From: Streptomyces sp. YS415
GTDB taxonomy: Bacteria; Actinomycetota; Actinomycetes; Streptomycetales; Streptomycetaceae
Direction of reading: 5' to 3'
Assembly: GCF_023544665.1 (NCBI RefSeq)
Contig: NZ_JAMJFL010000003.1
Coordinates: forward strand, 297,550 to 361,549
Length of the DNA stretch: 64,000 nucleotides
Part shown: in pieces, positions 24,037-33,569 of the stretch
Layout of the letters: the number at the start of each line of letters is the position of its first letter
Numbering within the stretch: position 1 is the stretch's first letter
Position numbers and translations under genes: made by a program
The notes under the pieces: generated by a model
Databases searched by the model: none
Seen by the model: the letters and a program-made list of their open reading frames with translations, nothing else
What the model was told of the DNA's origin: nothing

Positions 24037-25671
24037 TCAGACCTCCGGCCTGGCCCGATCCACCACGGACTCCAGATCCAGGGTCGCCGGCAGGGTCCCG
24101 AAGGTGGCGCCGCCGTCCTCGCCCAGACGCGACGCGCAGAAGGCGTCGGCCACCTCCGGCGGGGCGAACCGGACCAGCAGGGACGCCTGGAGCACCAGGG
24201 CCAGCCGCTCCGTCAGGCGCCTCGCCCGGCCCTCGATGCTCTCCAAATCGGCCAGTTCGGTCAGCAGGCCCTTGATCGCGGCGTCCAGCCGGTGGTCGGC
24301 GCCGCGGGCCCGGCCGATCTCCATGAGGTAGGCGTTCAGCGCGGCCGGTTCGCGCCGCAGCGCCCGCAGGACATCCAGCGCCTGGACGTTCCCCGCCCCC
24401 TCCCAGATCGAGTTCAGCGGCGACTCCCGTACCAGCCGGGGCATTCCGGACTCCTCGACGTAGCCGTTGCCGCCCAGGCACTCGGACGCCTCCACCGTCA
24501 CCGGCGTACAGCGCTTGGTCACCCAGTACTTGGCGGCCGGCACCGCGATCCGCAGCAGCGCCCGCTCCTGCTCGCCGCCGTCGTCGCAGGCCGCCGCGAG
24601 CCGCAGGCCCAGCGCGGTCGCCGCCTCCGACTCCAGGGCGAGGTCGGCCAGCACGTTGCGCATCAGCGGCTTGTCGGCCAGCCGGCCGCCGAACGCCTCC
24701 CGGTGGTCGCAGTGGTGGATCGCCTGGACGACGGCCTGCCGCATCAGCCCCGCCGAGGCCAGCACGCAGTCGAGACGGGTCGCCGCCACCATCTCGACGA
24801 CGGTCCGCACCCCGCGCCCCTCCTCGCCGACCCGCCGCGCCCAGGTCCCCGCCAGCTCGACCTCCGCTGAGGCGTTGGACCGGTTGCCCAGCTTGTCCTT
24901 GAGGCGCTGGAGGTGGAAGGGGTTGCGGGTGCCGTCCTCCAGCACCCGGGGCACCAGGAAGCAGGTCAGTCCCTCCGGCGCCCGGGCGAGGACCAGGAAC
25001 CCGTCCGACATCGGCGCCGAGCAGAACCACTTGTGCCCGGTCAGCTCGTAGGACCGGCCGTCGCCCAGGGGCCGCGCGGCCGTCGTGTTCGCCCGGAGGT
25101 CGCTGCCGCCCTGCTTCTCCGTCAGGGCCATCCCGAACAGCGCCCCCGCCTTGTGCCGGGCGGGCCGCAGCTCACGGTCGTAGATCACGGAGGTCAGCCG
25201 GGGCTCCCACTCGGCGGCCAGGTCCGGCTCGTGGCGCAGCGCCGGTACGGCGGCGTGGGTCATCGACAGCGGACAGCAGTTGCCGGCCTCGACCTGTGTC
25301 CACACCAGGAGCCCGGCGGCCCGCCGCACATGCCCGCCGGGCCGGGTCCAGGCCGCGGTCAGCCCCGCGGCGACCCCCTTGCCGAGCAGCCGGTGCCAGG
25401 CCGGATGGAAGTCGACCTCGTCGACGCGGTTGCCGTAGCGGTCGTGGGTGCGCAGCCGCGGCGGGTTCTGGTCGGCCTGCACCGCCCACTCCTGCAGCTG
25501 GGCCGCGGAGGCCGACCGGCCCAGGGCCGACAACTCGCTGGTCGCGTCGGAGAGCAGGGCCGGGTCGAGGTGCCGTTCGACCGCCGCCGTCAGCGCCCGG
25601 TCGGCCGCGTAGACGTCGTACCCGATCAGGGGCGGGGGCTGGTTCGTCACGGTGTGGGTGGTGCCGTCCAT
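24037..25671 (-). CDS. AidB-like acyl-CoA dehydrogenase
   Basis: A 544-aa flavoprotein of the acyl-CoA dehydrogenase superfamily, closest to the DNA-alkylation-response AidB/IBR10 branch. Motifs seen are MTHAAVPALRHEPDL, ALTEKQGGSDLRANTT (FAD/substrate loop), WFCSAPMSDGFLVLAR and ECLGGNGYVEESGMPRL. The long C-terminal helical extension (residues 440-544) fits the AidB length of about 540 aa. Start ATG 25671 (MDGTTHTV) is favoured over 25707, which lies inside the divergent promoter gap. AidB proteins bind DNA and FAD; dehydrogenase activity on isovaleryl-CoA is weak. The actual role here is uncertain. Confidence 0.88.
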   Translation of the reverse strand: MDGTTHTVTNQPPPLIGYDVYAADRALTAAVERHLDPALLSDATSELSALGRSASAAQLQEWAVQADQNPPRLRTHDRYGNRVDEVDFHPAWHRLLGKGVAAGLTAAWTRPGGHVRRAAGLLVWTQVEAGNCCPLSMTHAAVPALRHEPDLAAEWEPRLTSVIYDRELRPARHKAGALFGMALTEKQGGSDLRANTTAARPLGDGRSYELTGHKWFCSAPMSDGFLVLARAPEGLTCFLVPRVLEDGTRNPFHLQRLKDKLGNRSNASAEVELAGTWARRVGEEGRGVRTVVEMVAATRLDCVLASAGLMRQAVVQAIHHCDHREAFGGRLADKPLMRNVLADLALESEAATALGLRLAAACDDGGEQERALLRIAVPAAKYWVTKRCTPVTVEASECLGGNGYVEESGMPRLVRESPLNSIWEGAGNVQALDVLRALRREPAALNAYLMEIGRARGADHRLDAAIKGLLTELADLESIEGRARRLTERLALVLQASLLVRFAPPEVADAFCASRLGEDGGATFGTLPATLDLESVVDRARPEV

Positions 25672-25771
25672 GGCTGTGAACCTACCCGTCCGGATCGGGG
25701 CACTCACCCCACCGACGCGGCGGCCCCCGGGGCGGGGCGGGAGCGGGCCCGGCGACGGATACCGTTAGGTC

Positions 25772-26917
25772 GTGCAGCCAGCAAGTGAACCCCCCCAGAG
25801 GCCCTCCGGCCGTCTCCACCGGGCACGTGCCCTCTACCGGAACGTCTCGAAGCGCCGGACCGCCTGGCTGCTGCTCAAGGACACGGTCAACTCGTGCATC
25901 GAGTACCGGATCCTGGGGCTCGCGGCGGAGGCGGCCTTCTTCACGCTGCTCTCGGTCCCGCCGCTGCTGCTGAGCATGATCGGACTGCTCGGTCACGTCG
26001 ACGCCTGGACCGGCACCGACACCATCAGCAGCCTGGAGGCGAACCTCATCGAGGCCTCCCGCACGGTCCTGTCGGACCGGGGCGTCCGCCAGATCGCCCA
26101 GCCGATCCTCGACGACGTGATGAAGGGCGGCCGCCCCGACGTCATCTCCATCGGCTTCCTGTTCGCGCTGTGGTCGGGCTCCCGCGCGGTGAACGTCTTC
26201 ATCGACACCATCACCGTCATGTACGGCCTCGACGGCGTCCGCGGCATCGTGAAGACGCGGCTGGTCGCCTTCGTGCTCTTCCTGGTGGCCCTGGTGATCG
26301 GCTCGATCGCCCTGCCGCTGATGGTGGCGGGCCCGGACGCGGTGCTCAACGTCCTGCCGTGGTCGCAGACCCTGGTCCAGGTGCTGTACTGGCCGGTGGT
26401 CATCCTGCTGTCCATCGCGTTCCTGACGACGCTGTACCACGTCTCCGTGCCGGTCCGCTCCCCGTGGATCGAGGACGTCCCCGGCGCCCTGGTCGCCCTC
26501 GGCATGTGGGTCCTCGGCAGCTTCCTGCTGCGGATCTACCTCACCAACACGGTCGAGGGCGCCACGATCTACGGCTCCCTCGCCGCCGCCGTCGCCGTCC
26601 TGCTGTGGATCGGCGTGTCCGCGTTCGCGGTCCTCGTCGGGGCCGCGGTCAACGCGGCGATCGACCGGGTCTGGCCGGCCGCCGCGACGGCCGCCGCGCG
26701 CGCCGCCAACGAGCGGCTGCGCGAGGCCCAGGTCGCCGAGTACGTCGCCCGCGCCGCCGCCCAGCGCGAGGCCGCCCTCGACGACCCGGACGACCCGGAC
26801 ATGCCCTCGGAGTTCCCCGAACGCTGGTCCCGCTTCCTGCCCCCCGAGGACCTCTCGTCCCGGCTGCGCACCCATGTGAAGAGCCCGCACCCCCCGCACA
26901 AGCCCGACGGCCACTGA
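25772..26917 (+). CDS. YihY/BrkB-family inner-membrane protein
   Basis: A 381-aa integral membrane protein with about six hydrophobic segments. It has the family's N-terminal signature (LGLAAEAAFFTLLSVPPLLL) and IWSGSRAVNVFIDTIT-like loop (seen as FALWSGSRAVNVFID). The last ~70 residues are a charged cytosolic tail with an Ala-rich coil. Function in the family is unknown; it was once called ribonuclease BN. The start GTG 25772 follows a TACCGT box by 6 nt, so the transcript could be leaderless. It is divergent from the acyl-CoA dehydrogenase and convergent with the next gene. Confidence 0.88.
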   Translation: MQPASEPPQRPSGRLHRARALYRNVSKRRTAWLLLKDTVNSCIEYRILGLAAEAAFFTLLSVPPLLLSMIGLLGHVDAWTGTDTISSLEANLIEASRTVLSDRGVRQIAQPILDDVMKGGRPDVISIGFLFALWSGSRAVNVFIDTITVMYGLDGVRGIVKTRLVAFVLFLVALVIGSIALPLMVAGPDAVLNVLPWSQTLVQVLYWPVVILLSIAFLTTLYHVSVPVRSPWIEDVPGALVALGMWVLGSFLLRIYLTNTVEGATIYGSLAAAVAVLLWIGVSAFAVLVGAAVNAAIDRVWPAAATAAARAANERLREAQVAEYVARAAAQREAALDDPDDPDMPSEFPERWSRFLPPEDLSSRLRTHVKSPHPPHKPDGH

Positions 26918-26926
26918 CCGCGCCCG

Positions 26927-27763
26927 TCACCCCTTCCAGGCGCCCGCCGCCGCGGCCTCCCGGGCGAAGTCCGCGAAGTCGCGGGGCTCCCGGCCCAGGA
27001 CCTGCCGGACCCCGTCGGTGAGGTGGGCGTTGCGGCCGTCCAGCAGGGTCTCGAAGACCTCCACCAGCAGCTGTGCCTCCTCCGGCGGCACACCGAAGCC
27101 GGTCAGGTGCTCCCCGTACGCCCGCGCCGGCACCGGCACGTAATCCAGCTCGGCGCCCGTGGCCCCCGACACCTCCGCGACGGCCTGCCGGAAGGACAGC
27201 AGCCGCGGCCCGGTGACCTCCAGCGTCCGGCCCGCGTACCGGTCCCCGGCGGTCAGCACCGCCGCCACCACCTCCGCGATGTCCCGTACGTCGATGAACG
27301 GCTCCGCCACCTCCCCGGCCGGGAAGACCAGCCGCCCGTCCTCGCGCAGCCCGTCCGCCAGCGGGCCCTCGCTGAAGTTCTGGGCGAACCACGCCGCCCG
27401 TACGACCGTCCAGTCCGCGCCCGAGGACGCCAGCGCCTCCTCCGTCGGCAGCGCCTGGTCCTCGCCGCGCGCCGACAGCAGCACCAGACGCCGTACGCCG
27501 AGTCCGACCGCCTCCCGGGCCAGCGCCCCGACGCCCTCGGCCGCGGCCGGCGAACCCACGTCGGTCGGGTACATCAGGTACGCGGCATCGGCGCCGCGCA
27601 GGGCGTCCGCCCAGGTCGCCGGGTCCTCCCAGTCGAAGCCCCGGGACCGCGTCGCCTCCCGTACGTCCAGACCGGCCGCCCGTACGGCCTGCACCACCCG
27701 GCTGCCGGTACGGCCCGAGGCGCCGGTCACCATCACTGTCGCGTTGCGCGTGTGCGTCGTCAT
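26927..27763 (-). CDS. NmrA-like NAD(P)-binding oxidoreductase
   Basis: A 278-aa Rossmann-fold protein with nucleotide motif MVTGASGRTGSRVVQAVRAAG at residues 11-31 and the atypical-SDR feature AAWFAQNFSEGPL. It may act as an NAD(P)H-dependent reductase of quinones or related electrophiles, or as a redox-sensing regulator. The active-site YxxxK is not evident, typical of NmrA-like members. It is divergent from an AraC regulator (81-nt gap) that probably controls it. Confidence 0.87.
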   Translation of the reverse strand: MTTHTRNATVMVTGASGRTGSRVVQAVRAAGLDVREATRSRGFDWEDPATWADALRGADAAYLMYPTDVGSPAAAEGVGALAREAVGLGVRRLVLLSARGEDQALPTEEALASSGADWTVVRAAWFAQNFSEGPLADGLREDGRLVFPAGEVAEPFIDVRDIAEVVAAVLTAGDRYAGRTLEVTGPRLLSFRQAVAEVSGATGAELDYVPVPARAYGEHLTGFGVPPEEAQLLVEVFETLLDGRNAHLTDGVRQVLGREPRDFADFAREAAAAGAWKG

Positions 27764-27843
27764 GGCTCAAGTCAACGGCCGCGCGCCCCAAGTCCCCATC
27801 GCCGAAAGGCTCATTCCCATGCGCACGCGTCTACGCTGGCGGC

Positions 27844-28779
27844 ATGGATGCCCTGGCCGGCCTGCTGGAGGGCCCACGCGCGCGTGGCGCCTTCATGATC
27901 CGCGCGTGCTTCGACCCGCCCTGGGCCGTCCGCATCGAGGACCGCGCCCCGCTGACCGTGATGGTGATGGCCCGCGGCGAGGCGTGGATCGTGCCGGACA
28001 CCGGGGAGCGGGTGCTGCTGCGCCCCGGCGATCTCGCGATCGCCCGCGGCCCCGACCCGTACACCTGCGCCGACGCCCCGGACACCCCGCCGCAGGCGCT
28101 GATCCTGCCGGGCGGGGAGTGCCGCTACCCCGACGGCCGCTCGCTCAACGGCGTGATGGACCTCGGCGTGCGGACCTGGGGCGACCGGCTCGACGGCGCG
28201 GCCGTCATGCTGATCGGCACCTACCTGTGGCAGGGCGAGGTCAGCGGGCGGCTGCTGGACGCGCTGCCGCCGCTGCTGACGCTCACGGCCGAGGTGTGGG
28301 ACTGCCCGCTCACCCCGTTCCTCATGGAGGAGATCGTCCGGGACGAGCCGGGCCAGGAAGTGGTCCTGGACCGGCTGCTGGACCTGCTGGTCATCGCGGC
28401 GCTGCGGGCCTGGTTCTCCCGGCCCGAGGCGGCGGCGCCCGGCTGGTACCGGGCGCTCGCCGATCCGGTGGTCGGACGGGTGCTGAGGCTGGTGCAGGAC
28501 GATCCGGCGCACCCCTGGACGGTGGCGTCCCTGGCGGCGAAGGCGGGGGTGTCACGGGCGGCGCTCGCCCGGCGGTTCACGGAGCTGGTCGGGGAGCCGC
28601 CGATGACCTACCTCACCGGCTGGCGGCTGGCCCTCGCCGCGGACGCGCTGCGGGACACCGGCGACACGCTCGAGGCGATCGCCCGCCGGGTCGGCTACGG
28701 CAGCGCCTTCGCCCTGTCCAGCGCCTTCAAACGGGTCCACGGGGTGAGCCCGCAGGAGCACCGGGCGAGGGGGACGTGA
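27844..28779 (+). CDS. AraC-family regulator with cupin sensor domain
   Basis: A 311-aa protein. The N-terminal cupin_6-type domain ([19 protein letters not shown]…[18 protein letters not shown]) probably binds a small ligand. The C-terminal double HTH includes [21 protein letters not shown] and [19 protein letters not shown]. It is divergent from the NmrA-like gene and is the likely regulator of that gene. A TACGCT box at 27832-27837 ends 6 nt before the ATG, suggesting a leaderless mRNA. A second regulator follows after a 4-nt gap. Confidence 0.92.
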   Translation: MDALAGLLEGPRARGAFMIRACFDPPWAVRIEDRAPLTVMVMARGEAWIVPDTGERVLLRPGDLAIARGPDPYTCADAPDTPPQALILPGGECRYPDGRSLNGVMDLGVRTWGDRLDGAAVMLIGTYLWQGEVSGRLLDALPPLLTLTAEVWDCPLTPFLMEEIVRDEPGQEVVLDRLLDLLVIAALRAWFSRPEAAAPGWYRALADPVVGRVLRLVQDDPAHPWTVASLAAKAGVSRAALARRFTELVGEPPMTYLTGWRLALAADALRDTGDTLEAIARRVGYGSAFALSSAFKRVHGVSPQEHRARGT

Positions 28780-28783
28780 CGCC

Positions 28784-29452
28784 GTGTACGAGGAACGGCC
28801 CTCCCGGCTCTCAGGCGCCGTCGTCTGGGCGAACACCTCGCCCGGCACCGGGCGCGTGCTCCCCGACGGCTGCATGGACCTGCTCTGGCACGAAGGCTGG
28901 CTGATCGTCGCGGGCGCCGACACCCGGGCCCACCGCACCGAGGGCGCGGCGGGCGACTGGTACGGCGTGCGCTTCTTCCCCGGTGCCGCGCCCGCCTTCC
29001 TGGGCGTGCCCGCGCACGAACTGCGGGACCGGCGCGTCGACCTCGCCGAGCTGTGGCCCGCCTCCGAGGTACGGCGGCTGTCGGGGCGGGTCGCAGCATC
29101 GGCCGACCTGCCGAGGGCGCTGGAGGACCTCGTCCTGGAGCGCGCCGAGCCGCCCGATCCCCTGCTGCGCCGGCTGGTCGGCGCCCTGGACGCGGGCCGG
29201 CCCGTCGCCGCCACCGCCGACGAGCTCGGTCTCGGCGCACGCCAGTTGCACCGGCGGGCGCGGGACGCGTTCGGGTACGGGCCGAAGACGCTGGCCCGCA
29301 TCCTGCGCTTCAGGCGGGCCCTGCGCCTCGCCGCCGAGGTGCCGTTCGCCGAGGCGGCGGCCCGTGCCGGATTCGCCGACCAGGCCCATCTGGCGCGGGA
29401 GGTCAAGGAGTTGGCCGGGGTGCCGCTGGGTGAGCTACTCGGCCGCCGGTAG
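28784..29452 (+). CDS. AraC-type regulator with DUF6597-like sensor
   Basis: A 222-aa protein. The N-terminal ~110 residues ([42 protein letters not shown]) match the sensor domain often seen in short AraC-like proteins. The C-terminus has an HTH with [23 protein letters not shown] and [19 protein letters not shown]. The start is GTG 28784, 4 nt after the preceding regulator, so the pair forms an operon of two AraC-type regulators. The 3' end overlaps the VOC gene tail-to-tail by 18 nt. Confidence 0.88.
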   Translation: MYEERPSRLSGAVVWANTSPGTGRVLPDGCMDLLWHEGWLIVAGADTRAHRTEGAAGDWYGVRFFPGAAPAFLGVPAHELRDRRVDLAELWPASEVRRLSGRVAASADLPRALEDLVLERAEPPDPLLRRLVGALDAGRPVAATADELGLGARQLHRRARDAFGYGPKTLARILRFRRALRLAAEVPFAEAAARAGFADQAHLAREVKELAGVPLGELLGRR

Positions 29453-29833
29453 CGGCGCGAACAGGTCGACGCCGTTGCCGTCCGGGTCGTGCACGACCGC
29501 GTACCGCTGGCCCCAGAAGGCGTCCCAGGGCTTGAGCTCGCCGTGGTATCCGGCGCCGACCAGCTCCTCGTACACCGTGTCGACCTCGCCGGGGTGGTCG
29601 CAGAGCAGGGCCAGGGAGTGCCGGGACCCGGAGGGCGGCTGCCATCCGGGGTGGAGGGAGCGCGCCATCTCCTCGGTGTCGAGCATCAGCCGCAGCCCGC
29701 CGGGCAGTCCGGCCTCGGCGTGCGGCTCGTTCTCGGCCCCTTCGGGGAAGGCGAAGCCGAGGCGGCGGTAGAAGGTGACGGCGGCGGCCATGTCGGAGAC
29801 CACCAGCCCGAAGGCGTCGAATCGCGGAGTCAT
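29435..29833 (-). CDS. VOC-family protein (glyoxalase/bleomycin-resistance fold)
   Basis: A 132-aa protein with one VOC module made of two beta-alpha-beta-beta-beta units ([20 protein letters not shown] … [18 protein letters not shown]). Likely metal-coordinating positions include Glu/His residues in SGSRHSLAL and the C-terminal Asp. The substrate is unknown; such stand-alone proteins include antibiotic-sequestering proteins and small-molecule lyases. The start ATG 29833 is the first in-frame ATG before FDAFGLVV. It overlaps the 3' end of the AraC gene at 28784-29452. Confidence 0.85.
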   Translation of the reverse strand: MTPRFDAFGLVVSDMAAAVTFYRRLGFAFPEGAENEPHAEAGLPGGLRLMLDTEEMARSLHPGWQPPSGSRHSLALLCDHPGEVDTVYEELVGAGYHGELKPWDAFWGQRYAVVHDPDGNGVDLFAPLPAAE

Positions 29834-29971
29834 GCCCCCACCGTAGGCAGCGGCCGGGCGCCGGTCTTGAAGAAAACGGACGGGAACCAGTCGGCATAGC
29901 CCACCGGACCGGTTGAGGCGAGAACGACCCGACCGGCCCGGCGGCCGGCCGGGGCCGTACGCTCGTCGGCC

Positions 29972-30616
29972 ATGGGCCCGCGACTCCTCGTCTTCACCCG
30001 CACCACCGACTACCGGCACGACTCCATCCCGGCCGCCGTCGCCGCGCTGCGCACCCTCGGGGACTTCGCGGTCGACCACAGCGAGGACCCGGCCGCGCTC
30101 GCCGCGCCCCTGGAGCCGTACGCCGCCGTCGTCTTCCTCTCCACCAGCGGCGAGGTACTGACCCCGGCCGGACGGGAGCGGCTGGCCGGATACGTCGAGG
30201 CGGGCGGCGGATTCGTCGGGGTGCACGCGGCGGCCTGCACCGAGTACGGGTGGCCCTGGTACGGCGAGCTGCTGGGCGCCCGCTTCACCCGCCACCCGGA
30301 CTTCCAGCCGGGCCGCGCCCTGGTCGAGGACCACGACCACCCGGCGACCCGCCACCTGCCGCCCGTCTGGGACTTCACCGACGAGTGGTACGACTTCGAC
30401 ACCAACCCCCGAGCGTCGGCGCGGGTGTTGCTGACCGCCGACGAGACGTCGTACGAGGGCGGCGGCATGGGCGCCGACCACCCCCTCGCCTGGTGCCGCG
30501 AACAGGGCGCCGGACGCGTCTTCTACACCGCCCTCGGGCACGCGGCCGAGGCCTACGACGACCCCGGCTTCCGCGCCCACCTGCGCGGCGGGATCACCTG
30601 GGCGGCGCGAGCCTGA
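29972..30616 (+). CDS. ThuA-like domain protein
   Basis: A 214-aa glutamine-amidotransferase-like fold of the ThuA family. Seen motifs are RLLVFTRTTDYRHDSIP, YVEAGGGFVGVHAAACTEY and GRVFYTALGHAAEAYDDPGF. The ThuA family is linked to trehalose and other sugar utilisation, with unclear enzymatic activity. No signal peptide is present, so it is cytosolic, unlike many large secreted ThuA-fused proteins in actinobacteria. Its 3' end overlaps the next minus-strand gene by 23 nt. Confidence 0.88.
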   Translation: MGPRLLVFTRTTDYRHDSIPAAVAALRTLGDFAVDHSEDPAALAAPLEPYAAVVFLSTSGEVLTPAGRERLAGYVEAGGGFVGVHAAACTEYGWPWYGELLGARFTRHPDFQPGRALVEDHDHPATRHLPPVWDFTDEWYDFDTNPRASARVLLTADETSYEGGGMGADHPLAWCREQGAGRVFYTALGHAAEAYDDPGFRAHLRGGITWAARA

Positions 30617-31100
30617 ACATCATCCCGCGCCAGCTCCACCCCGCCGCCAGCGCCGCCGCCCGCAACGGGTCCTTGACCTGCCGGGAGTCGAAGCGGAACG
30701 TCTCGACCTTCTGCCGCCGCCCGTCGGCGCCCCGCTCGTAGGCCCACTGCCGCTCGACCCAGTTCAGCTGCCCGACGGAGTGCCGGCGCGAAACCACCCA
30801 GCGCGGCGGGTTCCCGGCCCGCTTCACCTCCCACTGCTCGTCGACGCTGCGCACCTCGCGCCGCCCGGGGACCAGCAGCATCCGTGTCTTCACGGTCCGC
30901 TCCAGCCGGCCCGAGGCGAACGGCGGGATCCGCCACTCCGCCACCAGATCGGCCTTCTCCGCGGTCAGCGCGGTGCGTATGCGGTACGGCGCGTCCGGGC
31001 CGTTGAGCGCGAGCAGCGCGGCCCGGACGTCCGACGCCGACAGCGGCACGGCCCCGTCCTCGGGGTAGCAGGTGCCGGTCAGCCTGTCGATGAGACCCAT
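30594..31100 (-). CDS. Conserved hypothetical protein, 168 aa
   Basis: A soluble protein with no recognised domain. It has a basic, Trp-rich C-terminal half (PRWVVSRRHSVGQLNWVERQWAYERGADGR, quoted as fragments WVVSRRHSVG and NWVERQWAYERG). Start ATG 31100 lies 9 nt after the LacI stop, so it is likely co-transcribed with that regulator. Length and codon usage are normal for the genome. I cannot assign a function. Confidence 0.75.
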   Translation of the reverse strand: MGLIDRLTGTCYPEDGAVPLSASDVRAALLALNGPDAPYRIRTALTAEKADLVAEWRIPPFASGRLERTVKTRMLLVPGRREVRSVDEQWEVKRAGNPPRWVVSRRHSVGQLNWVERQWAYERGADGRRQKVETFRFDSRQVKDPLRAAALAAGWSWRGMMFRLAPPR

Positions 31101-31109
31101 CGGGTCAAC

Positions 31110-32159
31110 CTATGAACGACCAGCGGGACATGCCAAACTCGGGGCGGCCGTGCTCGCCCGCTCCACCAGCCGTGTCGACAGTTCGGTACGGGTGCTCTCG
31201 GGCCGGTCCCCGGCCATCATCCGCACCAGCAGCCGCAGGGCCGTCGCCGCCATCTCGGACAGCGGCTGACGGACCGTGGTGAGCGCCGGGGTGATCCAGC
31301 GGGACTGCGGCAGATCGTCGAAGCCGACGACGCTGAGGTCGTCCGGGACGCTCAACTCCCGTGCGGCGAGGGCCGCGTACACCCCGTGCGCCATCCGGTC
31401 CGAGGAGACGAACAGGGCGGTCGGCGGCTCGGGCAGGTCCAGCAGCTCCCCGGTCCGGCGGCCGGCGAGGTCGGCGAGGTCCTCGTCGGAGCCCGCGTAC
31501 CGGAGGTACTCGGGCCGGTGGCGCACGCCCGCCGAGGCCAGCGCCGAGCGGTAGCCGGCCACCCGGGCGCTGTCCGCCAGGGTGGCCCGGTCGCCGGCCA
31601 CCACGGCGATCCGCTCGTGCCCGAGCGCCAGCAGATGCTCGGTCGCCGTCACCCCGCCCCGCCAGTTCGCCGCGCCCACCGACACCACGCCCGGCGGGGG
31701 TTCGACGACCGGGTCGATCATCACGAACGGGATGCTGTGCTGTTCGAGCCAGGCGTACTGGACGGGGGTCGGCTCGGTCCGGTCGAACAGCACTCCGGAG
31801 GAGCCGCGCGCGGTGAGCTTGTCCAGCCAGCCGCGCTCCGGACGGCCGGGCGTGGCCCGGGGCAGCCCGGCCGAGACGATCACCTCCAGTCCGGCGTCGT
31901 GGGCGGCCGCCTCGACCCCGTGCAGGACGGCGCCCGACCAGGAGCTGTCCAGTGTGTGCACCACCAGGTCGACGAAGCCGGGTGTCCTGACCCCGTCGAA
32001 GCGGGGTCTGCGGACGTAACCGAGCCGGTCCAGGGCCTCGGTGACCCGGCGCCGGGTCTCGGGCGCGACGTCCTCACGGCCGTTGACCACCTTGGAGGCG
32101 GTGGGCACCGACACCCCCGCCTCCCGGGCGACCACGGCCAGGGTCGGCCCCGCCGTCAT
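31110..32159 (-). CDS. LacI-family sugar-responsive repressor
   Basis: A 349-aa regulator. The HTH LAVVAREAGVSVPTASKVVNG is at residues 6-26, with a hinge around residue 50, followed by a periplasmic-binding-protein-like ligand domain (LVVHTLDSSWSGAVLHGVEA, ALFVSSDRMAHGVYAAL, DLSVVGFDDLPQSRWITPALTTV). ATG 32159 has GGGGAGGG 7 nt upstream and is preferred over 32183. A site with AAGCGCTT at its centre (32240-32262) lies upstream, and a related one lies before the hydroxyacid dehydrogenase, so the protein probably represses itself and that gene. The ligand is unknown. Confidence 0.92.
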   Translation of the reverse strand: MTAGPTLAVVAREAGVSVPTASKVVNGREDVAPETRRRVTEALDRLGYVRRPRFDGVRTPGFVDLVVHTLDSSWSGAVLHGVEAAAHDAGLEVIVSAGLPRATPGRPERGWLDKLTARGSSGVLFDRTEPTPVQYAWLEQHSIPFVMIDPVVEPPPGVVSVGAANWRGGVTATEHLLALGHERIAVVAGDRATLADSARVAGYRSALASAGVRHRPEYLRYAGSDEDLADLAGRRTGELLDLPEPPTALFVSSDRMAHGVYAALAARELSVPDDLSVVGFDDLPQSRWITPALTTVRQPLSEMAATALRLLVRMMAGDRPESTRTELSTRLVERASTAAPSLACPAGRS

Positions 32160-32239
32160 GTGCGCCCTCCCCGTACGGACCATCCGGAACCACCTCTCCG
32201 GCCCGCCCGAGGGCCGTCGAACGTCTCGCCCAGCGCGAT

Positions 32240-32262
32240 AGTAAGCGCTTCCTACCCTAGGT
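32240..32262. promoter_or_regulatory. Candidate LacI operator A
   Basis: Contains the perfect dyad AAGCGCTT, typical of LacI/GalR sites, and lies 81-103 nt upstream of the LacI start. Eighteen of 23 positions match the site at 33378-33400. Confidence 0.55.
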
Positions 32263-32325
32263 TCGCCGCAGGATCTGCGGAAGAGCCGCCGCTGCCGGAG
32301 CCGTCCGGCCGGGATCAGGTGCCGG

Positions 32326-33345
32326 TCACGCCACCCGGGTCAGGTCCGCGCGGCGTACCTCGTGAGCCGGGGCCTGACCGGCCGCCAGGCGTTCCAGTTC
32401 CGCCACGACCGTGCGGCCCAGGCGCTCCAGCTCGTTGCCGAGGGAGCCCGCGATGTGAGGGGTGAGGACGACGTTGGGGAGCCGGTACAGGGGGGAGTCG
32501 GCGGGCAGCGGCTCGGGTTCCGTCACGTCGAGGATCGCGCTGAGGCGCCCCGAGACCAGCTCGCCGGTGAGGGCGTCCGGGTCGACCAGGGCGCCTCGGG
32601 ACGTGTTGATCAGGACCGCGCCGTCCCGGAGCAGCGACAGTCGGGCGGCGTCCAGCATGCGGTGGGTCCCGGGCAGGTCGGGGGCGTGCAGGGTGACGAT
32701 GTCACTGCGGCTCAGGAGGGTCTCCAGCGGCACCGGTTCGGCGCCCAGGGCCGCCGCTTCCTGCGGGGTCGCGTAGGGATCGTGCAGCAGGACGCCGAAG
32801 TCGAAGGGGCGCAGCAGCTCCAGCAGGCGTCTGCCCACCCGGGAGGCGCCGATGACGCCGACGCGGCGGCCCAGGTTGCCGGTGCTCGCGGTGTCCGCGG
32901 GGGCCGGGAGGGTGTGGGTGGTGCGGTAGCGGTCCCGGTGGGCGAAGGCGTCCTTCCCCGCCAGCAGGATCATCGCCAGGGTGTACTCGGCGACCGGGAC
33001 GGCGTTCGCCGCTGCCGCGCTGGACACGGTGATGCCGCGCTCCCAGACGTCGTCGCCGATCAGGTGGCGGACCGAGCCCGCGGCGTGCAGGACCGCGCGG
33101 AGGCGGGGGGCGGCCGTCAACAGGCCGGCGTCCAGCGGGGGGCACCCCCAGCCCGTGATCAGGACGTCCGCTTCGGCCAGCGCCGCGGCGGCCGACGGGG
33201 CGCCGAAGTCCTGCACGACCAGGGAGGGTTCGAGGACGCAGGTCTGCCCGAGCCGGGCCATGAGGGGCGGGGGGAAGAGCCGGGGGAGGTGGACGGGGTC
33301 CATCGCGAACACGGCCCTCAGGGGCTGCGGCGGGCGGCTGGGCAT
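32326..33345 (-). CDS. D-isomer-specific 2-hydroxyacid dehydrogenase
   Basis: A 339-aa NAD(P)-dependent dehydrogenase. The catalytic triad Arg/Glu/His is visible in NTSRGALVD, DVTEPEP and LTPHIAGS. The Rossmann motif reads GVIGASRVGRRLLELL, where the second Gly of GxGxxG is Ser, a known but less common variant. It interconverts a 2-keto acid and a D-hydroxyacid; the substrate is unknown. ATG 33345 has AGGAG 6 nt upstream. It is divergent from the carboxylesterase and carries a LacI-type site 33-55 nt upstream. Confidence 0.9.
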   Translation of the reverse strand: MPSRPPQPLRAVFAMDPVHLPRLFPPPLMARLGQTCVLEPSLVVQDFGAPSAAAALAEADVLITGWGCPPLDAGLLTAAPRLRAVLHAAGSVRHLIGDDVWERGITVSSAAAANAVPVAEYTLAMILLAGKDAFAHRDRYRTTHTLPAPADTASTGNLGRRVGVIGASRVGRRLLELLRPFDFGVLLHDPYATPQEAAALGAEPVPLETLLSRSDIVTLHAPDLPGTHRMLDAARLSLLRDGAVLINTSRGALVDPDALTGELVSGRLSAILDVTEPEPLPADSPLYRLPNVVLTPHIAGSLGNELERLGRTVVAELERLAAGQAPAHEVRRADLTRVA

Positions 33346-33377
33346 GGCTCTCCTGACGGGCTGATGGACACAGTCTC

Positions 33378-33400
33378 AGAAAGCGCCTTCTACCGTAGAT
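33378..33400. promoter_or_regulatory. Candidate LacI operator B
   Basis: GAAAGCGCCTTC dyad followed by TACCGTAG, matching 18 of 23 positions of the site at 32240-32262. It lies 33-55 nt upstream of the hydroxyacid dehydrogenase start. Confidence 0.55.
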
Positions 33401-33569
33401 CCGGCACGAAGGGCGGTCAATGAGACCACCGGCGCACCGGTGACCGGCCGCATTCCGGCGCCCTGGGGCACGTCGACCACCCGCACCGAGGCCGTCCCCC
33501 GGAATACACCCGGGCGATGTGATGCTCTGATGGAACCGGTGCGGGTCGTGGCGAAGGGCTGGTGGGCGG

